Source: Streptomyces sp. CB02056
Lineage (GTDB): Bacteria > Actinomycetota > Actinomycetes > Streptomycetales > Streptomycetaceae
NCBI RefSeq assembly: GCF_001905545.1
Contig: NZ_LIPD01000002.1
Coordinates: 620,001-684,000, forward strand
Length of the DNA stretch: 64,000 bases
Direction of reading: 5' to 3'
Made by a program: the position numbers and the translations under genes. The notes below the pieces were generated by a model. That model was not told the DNA's origin. It ran no database searches and saw only the letters and a list, made by a program, of their open reading frames with translations. Shown piece by piece: positions 23,339 through 33,049 of the stretch. Within the stretch, counting starts at the first letter, position 1; every line of letters starts with the position of its first letter.

Positions 23339-23500
23339 ATGTCGCCGACCGCCGACCGTCACGCCACGTCCGCCCCCGCCGCCGCCCCCGTCCGCGCCCC
23401 GCGCCGCCGCCGGGCCGTCGAGCGGAACCCCTTCGCGGCCGCCGCCCTCCAGCGTGCGCTGGACCGCCGGGACAACGGCGGCGTGACCGGCCACCACTGA
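23339..23500 (+). CDS. small basic/alanine-rich protein (53 residues)
   Basis: The frame starts at an ATG preceded by CCAAGGAGCCCGGT, an excellent ribosome-binding site, and encodes a 53-residue protein. After a low-complexity Ala/Pro/Arg half it has RNPFAAAALQRALDRRDNGG, a short amphipathic helix followed by a turn, and ends in His-His. I believe similar small proteins occur in streptomycetes, without a known function. The upstream region has an AT-rich imperfect palindrome (near 23137-23154). No partner gene is obvious. Confidence 0.65.
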   Translation: MSPTADRHATSAPAAAPVRAPRRRRAVERNPFAAAALQRALDRRDNGGVTGHH

Positions 23501-23739
23501 GCGGCCGGCGCCTCCGGGCCGGGTTGCCCGGCGGTGGCGTTCATCCGTCGAATGGGCCGTACGGGTGCGCCGGATGTCACCCAGTAGAGTGCAACCCCGG
23601 TCCGTCCGAGGGAAGTTGCTCGTCCCCGTCGGCGCGATCATCCTAATTTGGGGCCCTCGGAGGGGTGATCGACGTTCGCGTGGGCGAGCGTCAGCGACAC
23701 GGTGTGCGGATCAGTCCCCCTGCCGGGGGAGAGGGCCCA

Positions 23740-26700
23740 GTGCGTCTGCCACCCGTCCGCCGACCCGCCGCCCGGATCGGCCTCACCCTGGCCCTGCTGG
23801 CCGGAAGCGCCGTCCTCGCCGCCACCCCGGCGGCCGGCGGCCCACCGTCCGCGGGGCCGCCGTCCGCCGGACCGCCGGGGCCGGGCCGAACGGCCTCCGT
23901 CCTGCTCGAACTCACCACCGAGGCGGCCGGCTCCGCCTGGCGGCGCGCCGCCGACGGGGCCCGGCGCGCCCAGCGCCCCCCGGAGGCCGTCCGCCGGGAG
24001 GCCGCGCGGGCCGGCGCCGCCCAGCGGGCCCGGGCCGGGGACGCGCTCGACCGGCTCGCCGGCGCCGTCCACCGGGCGGCACCCGCCGCCCGCGAGCTCT
24101 ACCGCACCCGCACCGTGCTCGCCGGCCTCGCGGTCAGCGCGCCCGCCGACCGGCTGCCCGCGCTGCGGGCGCTGCCGGGCGTCCGGGCCGTCCACCCGAT
24201 CGTCGCCAAACGGCGCGACAACGCCCACTCCGTCCCGCTGACCGGCGCCCCGCAGGTCTGGGCCGGCGACCAGGCGGCCGGCACCGGCCGGGGCACCCGG
24301 ATCGGGATCATCGACAGCGGCATCGACTACACCCACGCCGACTTCGGCGGCCCCGGCACCGAGGAGGCGTTCCGCTCGGTCGAGCGCGGCAGGCCCGCGC
24401 CGCCCGCGCTGTTCCCCAACGCCAAGGTGGTCGGCGGCAAGGACCTGGTCGGCGACGACTACGACCCCGACCCGGCCTCCCCGCACTACCAGCCGGTGCC
24501 GCACCCCGGCGACAACCCGATCGACTGCGTGCGCAACGGGCACGGCACCCACGTGGCCGGCACCGCGGCCGGGTACGGCGTCACCGCGGACGGCCACCCG
24601 TACACCGGTCCGTACGGGCCCGGGCTGGACCCGGCCGGCTTCCGGATCGGCCCCGGCACCGCCCCGGGCGCGCAGCTGTACGCGATCCGGGTGTTCGGCT
24701 GCGACGGCTCCACCGACCGGGTCACCGAGGCGCTCGACCTGGCCGCCGACCCGAACGGCGACGGCGACCTGAGCGACCGGCTGGACGTCGTCAACCTCTC
24801 GCTCGGCAGCCACTTCGGCAGCACCGACGACACCGACGCCCTGGCCGCCGACCGGCTCGCCGAGCTCGGCACCGTCGTGATCGCGGCGGCGGGCAACGAC
24901 GGCGACGTGTACGGCATCGGCGGCAGCCCCGGCACCGCCGCCCGGGCGATCACCGTCGCCGCCTCGGTGCACGGCCACGCCGACGTGGACGGCATCACCG
25001 TGCTCGCCCCCGCCGCCCAGGCCGGGGTCGTCCCGGCGCACTGGAGCGAGCGCTACCAGGGCTGGTCCACCGCCGACGTCAGCGGCGAACTCGCCCTGCC
25101 CGCCGACCAGTCGGACGGCTGCACCGAGTTCGGCGAGGCCGACCGGCAGCGGCTGAAGGGGCGGATCGCGCTGCTCACCTGGCACACCCGGGAAGCCGAC
25201 CGGGCCTGCAACTCCGGCCCGCGCGCCGACCACGCCGCCGACGCGGGCGCGATCGGCGCCCTGTACGCCGCCGACTCCGACCACCTCGCCGAGATCTCCG
25301 GCGACGACCGGATCCCGGCCGTGCTGCTGGGGCGCGCCGACGGCGAGCGGCTGCGGCAGGCCGCGGCCGCCGGGCCGGTGACGGTCCGGCTCGCCGCGCC
25401 CGGCAACCCGCTGCACGGCTCCGTCGCCCAGGACCAGCCGGCCCGGATCGACACCATGACCGACTTCAGCTCGCGCGGCATCGGCGTGCCGGGCGTGGTC
25501 AAGCCCGACCTGGCGGCACCCGGCGAGGGCATCTGGTCCAGCCTGGTCGGCAGCGGTACCGGCGGCCAGCGCGAGAGCGGCACCTCGATGGCCGCCCCGC
25601 ACGTGGCCGGGCTCGCCGCGCTGGTCCGCGCCGCGCACCCGGACTGGCCGGTCGAGCAGGTCAAGGCCGCGCTGATGAACACCACCGAGGACACCTTCCT
25701 CGGCGACGAGCACAGCGGGCCGGTCTACGGGCCCGAGCGCACCGGGGCCGGGAGGGTCCGGGTGGACCGGGCGGTCCGCACGCCCGCCGTCGCCTACGCG
25801 GCGGGGGAGGGTGCCGTGGAGGGCGGGGTCGGGGTCTCCTTCGGGCCGGTCGAGGTCGGCGGGCCGACGGCGGTGACCCGGGAGATCGAGGTGCGCAACA
25901 CCTCGAACGCGCCATTGGCGTACCGCACCTCGTACGCGGCCGCCACCCTGCTGCCGGGCGCCTCCTACCAGGTGGCACCGGCCCGGGTGGACGTCCCGGC
26001 GGGCGGCACCGCACGGGTACGGGTCACCCTGGCCGTGCCGGGGGAGCTGGGGCGCGCCCCCGACCCGACCATCGACACCGTGCAGGGCGGCCGGGCCCGC
26101 AGCTACCGGGGCGAGCTCTCCGGCCGGGTGCTGCTCACCCCGGTCGGTGGCGACGCGCTCCCGCAGCTGCGGATCCCGGTGCTGGCCGCCCCGCGCCCGA
26201 CCGGCGACCTCACGGCGGCGGCCACCGTCCGCACCGCCCGGGACGGCACCCTGGTCACCCTCGGCGGCCGCGCCGCCCCCGGCGAACAGCCCGGGCTGGT
26301 CAGCGCCCTCGCCCTCGGCGGCGAGGGCGAGCGCTGGCCCGACTGCCCGCCCGGCGGCAGCGGCACGGCGGTCGCGCCCGGCGCGGGCCTGCGGCCGAAG
26401 GACACCGGGAAGGAGCCGGACCCGGCGGAGGAGGTCTGCGTCGAGCACCCCGGCGAGCGGGCCGCCGGCCTGCGCGCGGCCGGCGCCGCCGTCGACTCCG
26501 AACTGCTGTACGTGGGCGCGCAGTTGTGGGCGCCCGCGGCCACCCCGGTGGGGCTGTACGGGGTGCGGGTGGCGCTGGACACCGACGGGGACGGCAGCAC
26601 CGACGTCATCCTCAAGGCCGACCGGCTGCGCGGTAGCGACGTCCTGGTCTCCCGCGCCCTGGACGCCCGCACCGGGGCCGAACTGGACGTCCAGCCGCTC

Positions 26701-27093
26701 AACGCCCACTGGGGCGACACCGACACCGGGCTGCTGGACAGCGACGTCCTGGTGCTGCCCGTCCGGCTGAGCGCCCTGCCCGGCGTCGTGCCCGGGCACA
26801 GCACCGTCCGCTACGGCGTCTGGACCGGCTACGCCGGGGGCGGGACGCCGGACGTGGCCGAGGCGCTCTCCACCATCGGGCTGAGCGGCACCGGCCCGTC
26901 CGTCCCGCTGGACGTCCTGCGGCCGGCGCTCACCGCGCGGGCCGGCCTCACCGGGCCGGCCGCCGTACTGGCCCCGGCGGGCCCGGGCGCCGTCCTCGCC
27001 GTACGGCGGGCGGCGGGCGACACCTCGCGGCTCCTGCTGCTGTACCACCGCAACCCGGCCGAGCGGCGGGCCCAGGTGCTCGACCTGCCCTGA
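23740..27093 (+). CDS. secreted subtilisin-like serine protease (S8) with PA domain
   Basis: This 1117-residue exported protease starts at a GTG with GGGGGAGAGGG upstream; the N-terminus is then a clean signal peptide (Arg-rich start, LTLALLAGSAVLAATPAAGG). A longer frame back to 23665 lacks these signs. An I9-like propeptide follows (about 50-165). The catalytic triad is Asp192 (IIDSGID), His268 (HGTHVAG) and Ser616 (GTSMAAPHVAG), with oxyanion Asn386 in AAAGND. A PA domain is inserted between His and Ser (about 440-560). The C-terminal 450 residues form beta-rich domains with a calcium-like DTDGDGSTD loop. It probably acts outside the cell on proteins; the substrate is unknown. Confidence 0.9.
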   Translation: MRLPPVRRPAARIGLTLALLAGSAVLAATPAAGGPPSAGPPSAGPPGPGRTASVLLELTTEAAGSAWRRAADGARRAQRPPEAVRREAARAGAAQRARAGDALDRLAGAVHRAAPAARELYRTRTVLAGLAVSAPADRLPALRALPGVRAVHPIVAKRRDNAHSVPLTGAPQVWAGDQAAGTGRGTRIGIIDSGIDYTHADFGGPGTEEAFRSVERGRPAPPALFPNAKVVGGKDLVGDDYDPDPASPHYQPVPHPGDNPIDCVRNGHGTHVAGTAAGYGVTADGHPYTGPYGPGLDPAGFRIGPGTAPGAQLYAIRVFGCDGSTDRVTEALDLAADPNGDGDLSDRLDVVNLSLGSHFGSTDDTDALAADRLAELGTVVIAAAGNDGDVYGIGGSPGTAARAITVAASVHGHADVDGITVLAPAAQAGVVPAHWSERYQGWSTADVSGELALPADQSDGCTEFGEADRQRLKGRIALLTWHTREADRACNSGPRADHAADAGAIGALYAADSDHLAEISGDDRIPAVLLGRADGERLRQAAAAGPVTVRLAAPGNPLHGSVAQDQPARIDTMTDFSSRGIGVPGVVKPDLAAPGEGIWSSLVGSGTGGQRESGTSMAAPHVAGLAALVRAAHPDWPVEQVKAALMNTTEDTFLGDEHSGPVYGPERTGAGRVRVDRAVRTPAVAYAAGEGAVEGGVGVSFGPVEVGGPTAVTREIEVRNTSNAPLAYRTSYAAATLLPGASYQVAPARVDVPAGGTARVRVTLAVPGELGRAPDPTIDTVQGGRARSYRGELSGRVLLTPVGGDALPQLRIPVLAAPRPTGDLTAAATVRTARDGTLVTLGGRAAPGEQPGLVSALALGGEGERWPDCPPGGSGTAVAPGAGLRPKDTGKEPDPAEEVCVEHPGERAAGLRAAGAAVDSELLYVGAQLWAPAATPVGLYGVRVALDTDGDGSTDVILKADRLRGSDVLVSRALDARTGAELDVQPLNAHWGDTDTGLLDSDVLVLPVRLSALPGVVPGHSTVRYGVWTGYAGGGTPDVAEALSTIGLSGTGPSVPLDVLRPALTARAGLTGPAAVLAPAGPGAVLAVRRAAGDTSRLLLLYHRNPAERRAQVLDLP

Positions 27094-27106
27094 CCGTCGG
27101 GTGGAA

Positions 27107-27140
27107 GGGGCGGCCCACCGGGACTCCGGCGGGCCGCCCC
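27107..27140. terminator. bidirectional terminator between convergent genes
   Basis: ggggcggccc (27107-27116) pairs with gggccgcccc (27131-27140) around a GC-rich loop, between the convergent subtilase and YfhO-like genes. Confidence 0.65.
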
Positions 27141-27141
27141 G

Positions 27142-29673
27142 TCATGTGCCGGCTTGTGGGCCGGCTTCCGTGCCGGCTTGTGCGTCGGCGCCCAGGGCCG
27201 CCCGGCGGCGGTCGCGGCGCGGGACGCGGGTGGGGCGCCGGGAGAGCCGGGCGAAGACCGCCACCAGGGCGAGGACGGCGGCGGTGGCGGAGGTGACGAC
27301 GAGCCCCTCGGTGAGGCCGGGCGGGCGGAAGGCGCAGGCGACGCGGGAGGCGCCGTCGCCCAGCGGGACGCCGATCATGCCGAGCACCGGGACGGGGGTG
27401 AGACGTCGGCCGCCGTCCACCGCGCAGGTCCAGCCCTCGGCGGCCGGCACGGAGAGCAGCGCGGTGCCGGTGGAACCCGCCGGGAGGGTCGCGGTGAGGG
27501 TGTGCCCGCCCGCCTCGACCCGGGTGGCGCCGGTCGCGGTGAGCCGGGCGACGGCGGCCTCCAGCGCACCGGCCCGCAGACAGCCGATCGGGCGGGCGGG
27601 CACCTGGCTCACCACGTCCGACCGCAGCGTCACCCGGACCACCCCGTCCGCCGGGACGGTCCCCAGCCGGTGGATCGGCACGGCGGTGGTGGGCTGCTCG
27701 CCGTCGCTGCGGTAGTCGGTGCCCAGGCCGCTGACCGTGCCCCGGTACCAGACCCCGTGGAAGTAGGCCGTCCCGCCCGGCGTGCAGGCGGCCGTGAACA
27801 CCGTGCCCTCCCCGCCGGCCGGCACCGACCAGCCGCTGGTGCCGTGCAGGGCCGGCGCCGGCCCGCCCGCCGGGACGGGCAGCGGGGCGTCGTACACCTG
27901 GCTGCCGAGCAGCGACTCCTGCCGGGACCAGACCGAGGAGGTCTCCGTCCGGGAGCCCGGCGGCAGCACCGTGACCAGCGGCGGCGCGGCGGCCCGCACC
28001 GGGGTGAAGCCGGGCGGCGGGGCGTCGTCGAGGTGGGTGCGGACGCCGAACAGCGCCTGCCCGACCGGGTCGGTGACGCTCGCGGTCTGCCGTCCGCCGG
28101 CCGTCCAGCCCGCGCCGAGGTCGTGCAGCAGCAGGGCGGTGACGGTCGGCAGGTAGCTGCTGAAGTAGCCGCCGCCCTGGCCGTTCAGCAGCAGCGGGTC
28201 GTTGGGGGTGAAGGCGTGCGGGCCGGGGTCGCTGCGGCCGCGCGGCCAGTCGGCGCCCGCCCGGACGGCCGCGTGCCCGGCCCGGACGGCCGCCGGGGAG
28301 ACCCCGGAGGAAGGGACCGCGCCGAGCGCCGCGTACCCGGACCAGACGGCGTTGCCCAGCACCGCCCCGCCGATCACCCAGGTGGCGAGGGCGGTCGCCC
28401 GCCGGTCGGCGGGCCGGCGGTCCAGCAGCCACAGCGCGGCCGACAGGACGGCGCCGCCGACGGCCAGCAGCACCCAGGTGGCCGGGCGCACCGGGGGCCG
28501 GCCCGCCGCCAGGCCGGCGATCACCGCCACCACGGCGGCGCCGCCCAGCACGGTGAGCCGGTCCGGGCGGTGCGCCAGCGAGACCCAGCCCGCCAGCACC
28601 AGCAGCCCGCTGAGCACGAAGGCCACCCGGTACGGCCCGCCGGACGGGATCGCCAGGCCGTGCCAGACCAGCACCGTCGGGGTCCAGAGGAAGCCGACCG
28701 CCACCAGCACCAGCGCCGCGCACCACAGGGCGCGCTCCCGAGCCCGCACCCGCCGGTTGAACGGCAGCCCGCACACCACCAGCAGCCCGAAGACGCCGAT
28801 CGCCACGTCCGGCAGCTGCTGCCCGCCGTGGGCCGCGGGCAGCAGCCGGGAGAGGTGGGCGGCGACACCGGACGGGCCCAGCGGCTCGACCGGGGACTCC
28901 GGCTGGGCCCGGCCGGTGGCCAGCACCGCGACGAACAGCACGGGGGAGGCGAGCAGCACCCCGGCGGTGGCCGTGGTGACGGCCCGGCCGGTGGCCCGGA
29001 CCCGGTGGCGCAACGGGAGCGGGGCGGCGAACAGCCGGACGGCGAACAGCAGTCCGGCCGCGAGGGTGGCCAGCGCGGCGGTGTACAGGTTGCCCGTCCA
29101 GGCGAGCGCGACGCACAGCGCGCCGGCCACCCAGTGCCGCTCGCGCAGGCACCAGTCGGCGGCCAGGCCGAGCAGGGGCAGCGAGACCAGGCCCCAGAGC
29201 CACATCGGGGCGGCCCCGCCGACGTCCAGCACCCAGGCGCACAGCCCGTACCCGACGGCGGCGAACACCCGCAGCCACCGGGGGCCGGGGTGCAGCCGGC
29301 CGAGCAGCCGGGCCATCAGGGCGGTGCCCAGGCCGATGGTGGCCAGGGTGACCAGGAGGACGGCGAGCCGGCCCTGGTCGCGGGGGAGGAGCGCGGTGGG
29401 CCAGGAGAAGGGGTTCATCAGGTAGGCGAAGAAGTCCGCCAGGAACGGGGCCCCGTAGCCGCTGTTCCAGTTGAACAGCAGGTCCCCGGCGGCCTGCCCG
29501 TGCAGCAGGTCCCACAGGTGGGCGTGGTACGGCACGGCGACCGCCTCCGCCCCGGCCGGCCACCGCCCGCGCACCGCCGCCGCCAGCCCGTACCCGCCCA
29601 TCGCCAGCCCCGCCGCACCCGCGCAGACCAGCCCCTCCCGCCGCCGCCCGCCCATCCGCACCCCGTTCCACAC
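27142..29673 (-). CDS. YfhO-family polytopic membrane protein
   Basis: This 843-residue integral membrane protein has at least eleven hydrophobic segments in the first 520 residues and again one near the C-terminus. The NWNSGYGAPFLADFFAYLMNPF stretch near residue 68 is typical of YfhO/GT-C-like proteins, which are thought to move or attach sugars at the membrane in wall or teichoic acid glycosylation. A soluble region of about 270 residues follows. The function in actinobacteria is not known to me. A GTG at 29673 is used; an ATG at 29655 with CGGGG upstream is an equally good start. It stands alone, convergent with the subtilase. Confidence 0.75.
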   Translation of the reverse strand: MWNGVRMGGRRREGLVCAGAAGLAMGGYGLAAAVRGRWPAGAEAVAVPYHAHLWDLLHGQAAGDLLFNWNSGYGAPFLADFFAYLMNPFSWPTALLPRDQGRLAVLLVTLATIGLGTALMARLLGRLHPGPRWLRVFAAVGYGLCAWVLDVGGAAPMWLWGLVSLPLLGLAADWCLRERHWVAGALCVALAWTGNLYTAALATLAAGLLFAVRLFAAPLPLRHRVRATGRAVTTATAGVLLASPVLFVAVLATGRAQPESPVEPLGPSGVAAHLSRLLPAAHGGQQLPDVAIGVFGLLVVCGLPFNRRVRARERALWCAALVLVAVGFLWTPTVLVWHGLAIPSGGPYRVAFVLSGLLVLAGWVSLAHRPDRLTVLGGAAVVAVIAGLAAGRPPVRPATWVLLAVGGAVLSAALWLLDRRPADRRATALATWVIGGAVLGNAVWSGYAALGAVPSSGVSPAAVRAGHAAVRAGADWPRGRSDPGPHAFTPNDPLLLNGQGGGYFSSYLPTVTALLLHDLGAGWTAGGRQTASVTDPVGQALFGVRTHLDDAPPPGFTPVRAAAPPLVTVLPPGSRTETSSVWSRQESLLGSQVYDAPLPVPAGGPAPALHGTSGWSVPAGGEGTVFTAACTPGGTAYFHGVWYRGTVSGLGTDYRSDGEQPTTAVPIHRLGTVPADGVVRVTLRSDVVSQVPARPIGCLRAGALEAAVARLTATGATRVEAGGHTLTATLPAGSTGTALLSVPAAEGWTCAVDGGRRLTPVPVLGMIGVPLGDGASRVACAFRPPGLTEGLVVTSATAAVLALVAVFARLSRRPTRVPRRDRRRAALGADAQAGTEAGPQAGT

Positions 29674-29695
29674 ACCTCGCCGGACCCCGCCACCC

Positions 29696-29750
29696 TAGGG
29701 CGTGTCTGACAATTCCCGCCGGGTGCGCGCCAATGGTCAGACACGCCCTA
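29696..29750. repeat. 55-bp palindromic element (MITE-like or hairpin repeat)
   Basis: tagggcgtgtctgac (29696-29710) is repeated as its exact complement at 29736-29750, with further partial pairing (ATT and CGC) inside. The outermost base pairs are TA on both sides, compatible with a TA target duplication. It lies between the starts of the divergent YfhO-like and Uma2 genes. Confidence 0.6.
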
Positions 29751-29863
29751 AGCACGCCCCAGGCGCCCCCCGCGTCGCACGCGCTCCCTCGAAGGAGTGG
29801 AGTCCTAAGCGGCTCCGCCGAGTAGCCTGAGAGGGCCGCCAGGATGCCTGTATGGGAGGAACC

Positions 29864-30427
29864 ATGAGCATCGCGCCGTACCCCGACTGGATTCGGCCTC
29901 CTGCTGGTGGCTACACCGCAGAGGACCTCGACCGGCTGCCTGATCTCCCGCCTCACACCGAGCTGATCGACGGGAGCCTGATCTTCGTGAGTCCGCAGAC
30001 GAAGTTCCATGTCCGGGCGAAGCGCTTGTTGGAGCGGGGACTGGAAGCGGCGGTCCCGGATGGATGGGAGGTGTGGCCGGAGATGACGGTCACGCTCGAC
30101 CGTCGGAACCGGCCGGAGCCCGATCTGCTGGTGGTCCACGAGGACTCGGACACCGGCTATCGCCAGACCGGTTTTTCCGCCGAGCACGTCCTACTGGCGG
30201 TCGAGGTGGTTTCCGAGGAGTCCCGCGAGCGTGACCGTGAGATCAAGCCGCGTAAGTACGCTGCCGCCGGTATCCGTCATTTCTGGCGCGTTGAGTGTGA
30301 TGAGGGCCGCCCTGTGGTCTACACGTTCGAGCTTGAGCCGGCGTCCAAGCGGTACTTTCCGACCGGGATCTACCACAAGCAGTTGAAGGTCGATCAGCCG
30401 TTCGAGATCGAGATCGACCTGACCTGA
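29864..30427 (+). CDS. Uma2 family (DUF820) putative endonuclease
   Basis: This 187-residue protein has the Uma2 pattern of the PD-(D/E)xK nuclease fold: an early ELIDGSLIFVSP strand pair, then RPEPDLLVV with the metal Asp, VEVVSEESRERD with the Glu, and IKPRKYAAAGIRHFWRVE with Lys. Uma2 genes are numerous in streptomycetes and cyanobacteria and their target is not known. The ATG at 29864 is chosen because GGGAGGA lies right before it; the ATG at 29852 would overlap that site. Codon use is a little less GC-biased than in neighbours (for example ggt, ctg, cgt mixed), which fits a mobile accessory gene sitting 58 nt before leuB. Confidence 0.8.
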   Translation: MSIAPYPDWIRPPAGGYTAEDLDRLPDLPPHTELIDGSLIFVSPQTKFHVRAKRLLERGLEAAVPDGWEVWPEMTVTLDRRNRPEPDLLVVHEDSDTGYRQTGFSAEHVLLAVEVVSEESRERDREIKPRKYAAAGIRHFWRVECDEGRPVVYTFELEPASKRYFPTGIYHKQLKVDQPFEIEIDLT

Positions 30428-30473
30428 CCGTCCGCATGGTGGACGCCAGGTGTCAGTACCTGGGACGGCGGAG

Positions 30474-30479
30474 TAGGGT
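30474..30479 (+). promoter_or_regulatory. -10 box for leaderless leuB
   Basis: TAGGGT ends exactly 6 nt before the leuB ATG, so the A of the ATG is the predicted first transcribed base. Confidence 0.6.
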
Positions 30480-30485
30480 CCGAGC

Positions 30486-31523
30486 ATGTCTCGCACCATT
30501 CGTCTCGCAGTAGTCCCCGGTGACGGCATCGGCCAGGAAGTGGTGGCCGAAGGCCTCAAGGTCCTGGGTGCCGCGCTTCCCGCCGACGTGAAGCTGGAGA
30601 CCACCGAGTACGACCTCGGGGCCCGGCGCTACCACCGGACCGGGGAGACGCTGCCGGACGACGTCCTGGCCGAGCTGAAGTCGCACGACGCGATCCTGCT
30701 GGGCGCCATCGGCGACCCGAGCGTGCCGTCGGGCGTGCTGGAGCGGGGGCTGCTGCTCAAGCTGCGGTTCGCCTTCGACCACCACATCAACCTGCGTCCG
30801 GGCCGGCTCTTCCCCGGGGTGTCGTCCCCGCTGGCCGGCCAGTCGGAGATCGACTTCGTGGTCGTCCGCGAGGGCACCGAGGGCCCGTACGTCGGCAACG
30901 GCGGCACGCTGCGCACCGGGACGCCGCAGGAGGTGGCCACCGAGGTCAGCCTGAACACCGCGTACGGCATCGAGCGCGTGGTGCGCGACGCCTACCGCCG
31001 GGCGCAGGCGCGGCCGCGCAAGAAGCTCACCCTGGTGCACAAGAACAACGTGCTGGTGCACGCCGGGCACCTGTGGACGCGGATCTTCGCCGAGGTCGGC
31101 CGGGAGTTCCCCGAGGTCACCACCGACTACCTGCACGTCGACGCGGCGACCATCTTCTTCGTCACCCAGCCGGAGCGGTTCGACGTCATCGTCACCGACA
31201 ACCTGTTCGGCGACATCCTGACCGACCTGGCCGCCGCCGTCACGGGCGGGATCGGCCTGGCCGCGAGCGGCAACATCAACCCGAGCGGCGAGTTCCCGTC
31301 CATGTTCGAGCCGGTGCACGGCTCGGCGCCGGACATCGCCGGCCAGGGCAAGGCCGACCCGACCGCCACCGTGCTGTCGGTCGCGATGCTGCTGGAGCAC
31401 CTCGGCTTCGCCGCCGAGGCCGCCGCGGTCGAGGCCGCCGTCGCGGCGGACCTGGCCGAGCGCTCGGGCACCCGCGGCACCTCCCAGGTCGGCGACGCGC
31501 TCGTCGCCCGAGTAGCCGGCTGA
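30486..31523 (+). CDS. leuB: 3-isopropylmalate dehydrogenase
   Basis: This 345-residue enzyme oxidises and decarboxylates 3-isopropylmalate to 2-oxoisocaproate with NAD+ in leucine synthesis. It shows the family motifs [32 protein letters not shown], the catalytic Tyr/Lys regions (VREGTEG and LVHKNNVL), D-Y-LHVDA and the signature [34 protein letters not shown] start; no ribosome-binding site, but a -10 box 6 nt upstream predicts a leaderless message. It is separated from leuCD by 19 kb. Confidence 0.97.
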   Translation: MSRTIRLAVVPGDGIGQEVVAEGLKVLGAALPADVKLETTEYDLGARRYHRTGETLPDDVLAELKSHDAILLGAIGDPSVPSGVLERGLLLKLRFAFDHHINLRPGRLFPGVSSPLAGQSEIDFVVVREGTEGPYVGNGGTLRTGTPQEVATEVSLNTAYGIERVVRDAYRRAQARPRKKLTLVHKNNVLVHAGHLWTRIFAEVGREFPEVTTDYLHVDAATIFFVTQPERFDVIVTDNLFGDILTDLAAAVTGGIGLAASGNINPSGEFPSMFEPVHGSAPDIAGQGKADPTATVLSVAMLLEHLGFAAEAAAVEAAVAADLAERSGTRGTSQVGDALVARVAG

Positions 31524-31593
31524 CCGGCCGGATCCGAACACACGGTTCCGGCTGACGGGGCCGGACCGCACATCACCGCAGCTTGCAGCTGTT

Positions 31594-31637
31594 CGGCACG
31601 GCCCTCTGGATGCGAGTATCGACAGTGGGCCGTGCCG
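31594..31637 (+). promoter_or_regulatory. stem-loop in the leuB-ilvE intergenic region
   Basis: CGGCACGGCCC (31594-31604) pairs with GGGCCGTGCCG (31627-31637) around a 22-nt loop, 84 nt before ilvE. It may be the leuB terminator or an ilvE leader element; no U-run. Confidence 0.5.
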
Positions 31638-31721
31638 TTGTGCGTCCATTCCGGTGAAGTTTGCCGAAACGTATCTGCGGCGGTGGCGGCCCGGACCAAC
31701 CCCACGGTGAAGGAAACAGCC

Positions 31722-32834
31722 ATGAGCACGGCCACCCAGGCGCCCATCACGTTCGACCTCAAGCCCTCCGCCCACCCGCTGCCCGCAGCGGAGCGTGAGG
31801 CCCGGCTGGCCAACCCCGGGTTCGGCCGGGTCTTCACCGACCACATGGTCACCATCCGCTGGACCGAGGGCGTGGGCTGGCACGACGCCCAGCTGGTGCC
31901 GTACGCGCCGCTGGAGATCGACCCGGCGAACATGACCCTCCACTACGGCCAGGCGATCTTCGAGGGCCTGAAGGCCTACCGCCAGGCCGACGGCTCCATC
32001 GCCACCTTCCGCCCGGAGGCCAACGCCGCCCGCTTCCAGGCCTCGGCCCGCCGCCTGGCGATGCCGGAGCTGCCGGTGGAGGCCTTCGTCGAGGCCGTCG
32101 AGCTGCTGGTCCGCCAGGAGCGGGACTGGGTGCCGAACGAGCCGGAGCAGAGCCTCTACCTGCGCCCGTTCATGTTCGCCACCGAGGTCGGCCTGGGCGT
32201 CCGCCCGGCCAACTCCTACCTCTTCATGATCATCGCCTCGCCGGCCGGCGCCTACTTCCAGGGCGGCATCAAGCCGGTCTCGGTCTGGCTGTCCAAGGAG
32301 TACGTCCGGGCCGCCCCCGGCGGCACCGGCGCCGCCAAGTGCGCGGGCAACTACGCGGCCTCGCTGGTCGCCCAGGCCCAGGCCGCCGAGAAGGGCTGCG
32401 ACCAGGTGGTCTGGCTCGACGCCGCCGAGCACCGGTGGGTCGAGGAGATGGGCGGCATGAACCTGTACTTCGTCTTCGGCGAGGGCAAGGACGCCAGGAT
32501 CGTCACTCCGGAGCTGTCCGGCGCCCTGCTGCCCGGCATCACCCGCGACTCGCTGCTCCAGCTGGCCTCGGACCTCGGCTACGCCGTCGAGGAGCGCCGG
32601 ATCTCCACCGACGAGTGGCAGCAGGCCAACGCCGACGGCACCCTCACCGAGGTCTTCGCCTGCGGCACCGCCGCCGTCATCACCCCGGTCGGCTCGGTGA
32701 AGTCCGCCGCCGCCGACTGGACCGTCAGCGCCGGCGAGCCCGGCCCGGTCACCATGGAGCTCCGCAAGGCGCTGCTGTCCATCCAGGGCGGCCAGACCCC
32801 GGACACCCACCACTGGCTGCACCGGATCGTCTGA
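31722..32834 (+). CDS. ilvE: branched-chain amino acid aminotransferase
   Basis: This 370-residue PLP enzyme (fold type IV) does the last step of Leu, Ile and Val synthesis and the first step of their breakdown, supplying branched fatty acid starters. The PLP lysine is Lys206 in [14 protein letters not shown]. The signature [15 protein letters not shown], the [12 protein letters not shown] strand and the [16 protein letters not shown] phosphate loop are all present. The ATG at 31722 follows GTGAAGGAAACAGCC; upstream in-frame codons lie before that site and are not used. Confidence 0.97.
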   Translation: MSTATQAPITFDLKPSAHPLPAAEREARLANPGFGRVFTDHMVTIRWTEGVGWHDAQLVPYAPLEIDPANMTLHYGQAIFEGLKAYRQADGSIATFRPEANAARFQASARRLAMPELPVEAFVEAVELLVRQERDWVPNEPEQSLYLRPFMFATEVGLGVRPANSYLFMIIASPAGAYFQGGIKPVSVWLSKEYVRAAPGGTGAAKCAGNYAASLVAQAQAAEKGCDQVVWLDAAEHRWVEEMGGMNLYFVFGEGKDARIVTPELSGALLPGITRDSLLQLASDLGYAVEERRISTDEWQQANADGTLTEVFACGTAAVITPVGSVKSAAADWTVSAGEPGPVTMELRKALLSIQGGQTPDTHHWLHRIV

Positions 32835-32915
32835 TCCCGCACCCCGGCCGGCCTGCCCCGTTTCGCATCCCGAGACGGGCGGGCCGGATCGCGGAAGCTG
32901 TGCCAGACTGCCAGC

Positions 32916-32966
32916 GTGTCCTCGCTTTCGCTGATTATTAGCAGCAGGCGCGCCGGTCCGCAGTGA
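32916..32966 (+). CDS. cimA leader peptide (attenuation)
   Basis: A 16-codon frame, MSSLSLIISSRRAGPQ, starts at a GTG and has Leu-Ser-Leu-Ile-Ile codons in a row. A U-rich intrinsic terminator lies 55 nt after its stop, in front of cimA. The arrangement copies that in front of ilvB. The ribosome-binding site is weak, so confidence rests on the codon content and the terminator. Confidence 0.7.
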   Translation: MSSLSLIISSRRAGPQ

Positions 32967-33020
32967 CCGCTTCCGCTGGACCCGATGCGGAGCGACCACT
33001 AGCGTCCAGACCCGCGCGCA

Positions 33021-33049
33021 GACCTCTCGCACCCGCGAGGGGTCTTTTT
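33021..33049 (+). terminator. cimA attenuator terminator
   Basis: GACCTCTCGC (33021-33030) pairs with GCGAGGGGTC (33035-33044, one T.G pair) with a 4-nt loop and five T after it. Confidence 0.9.
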
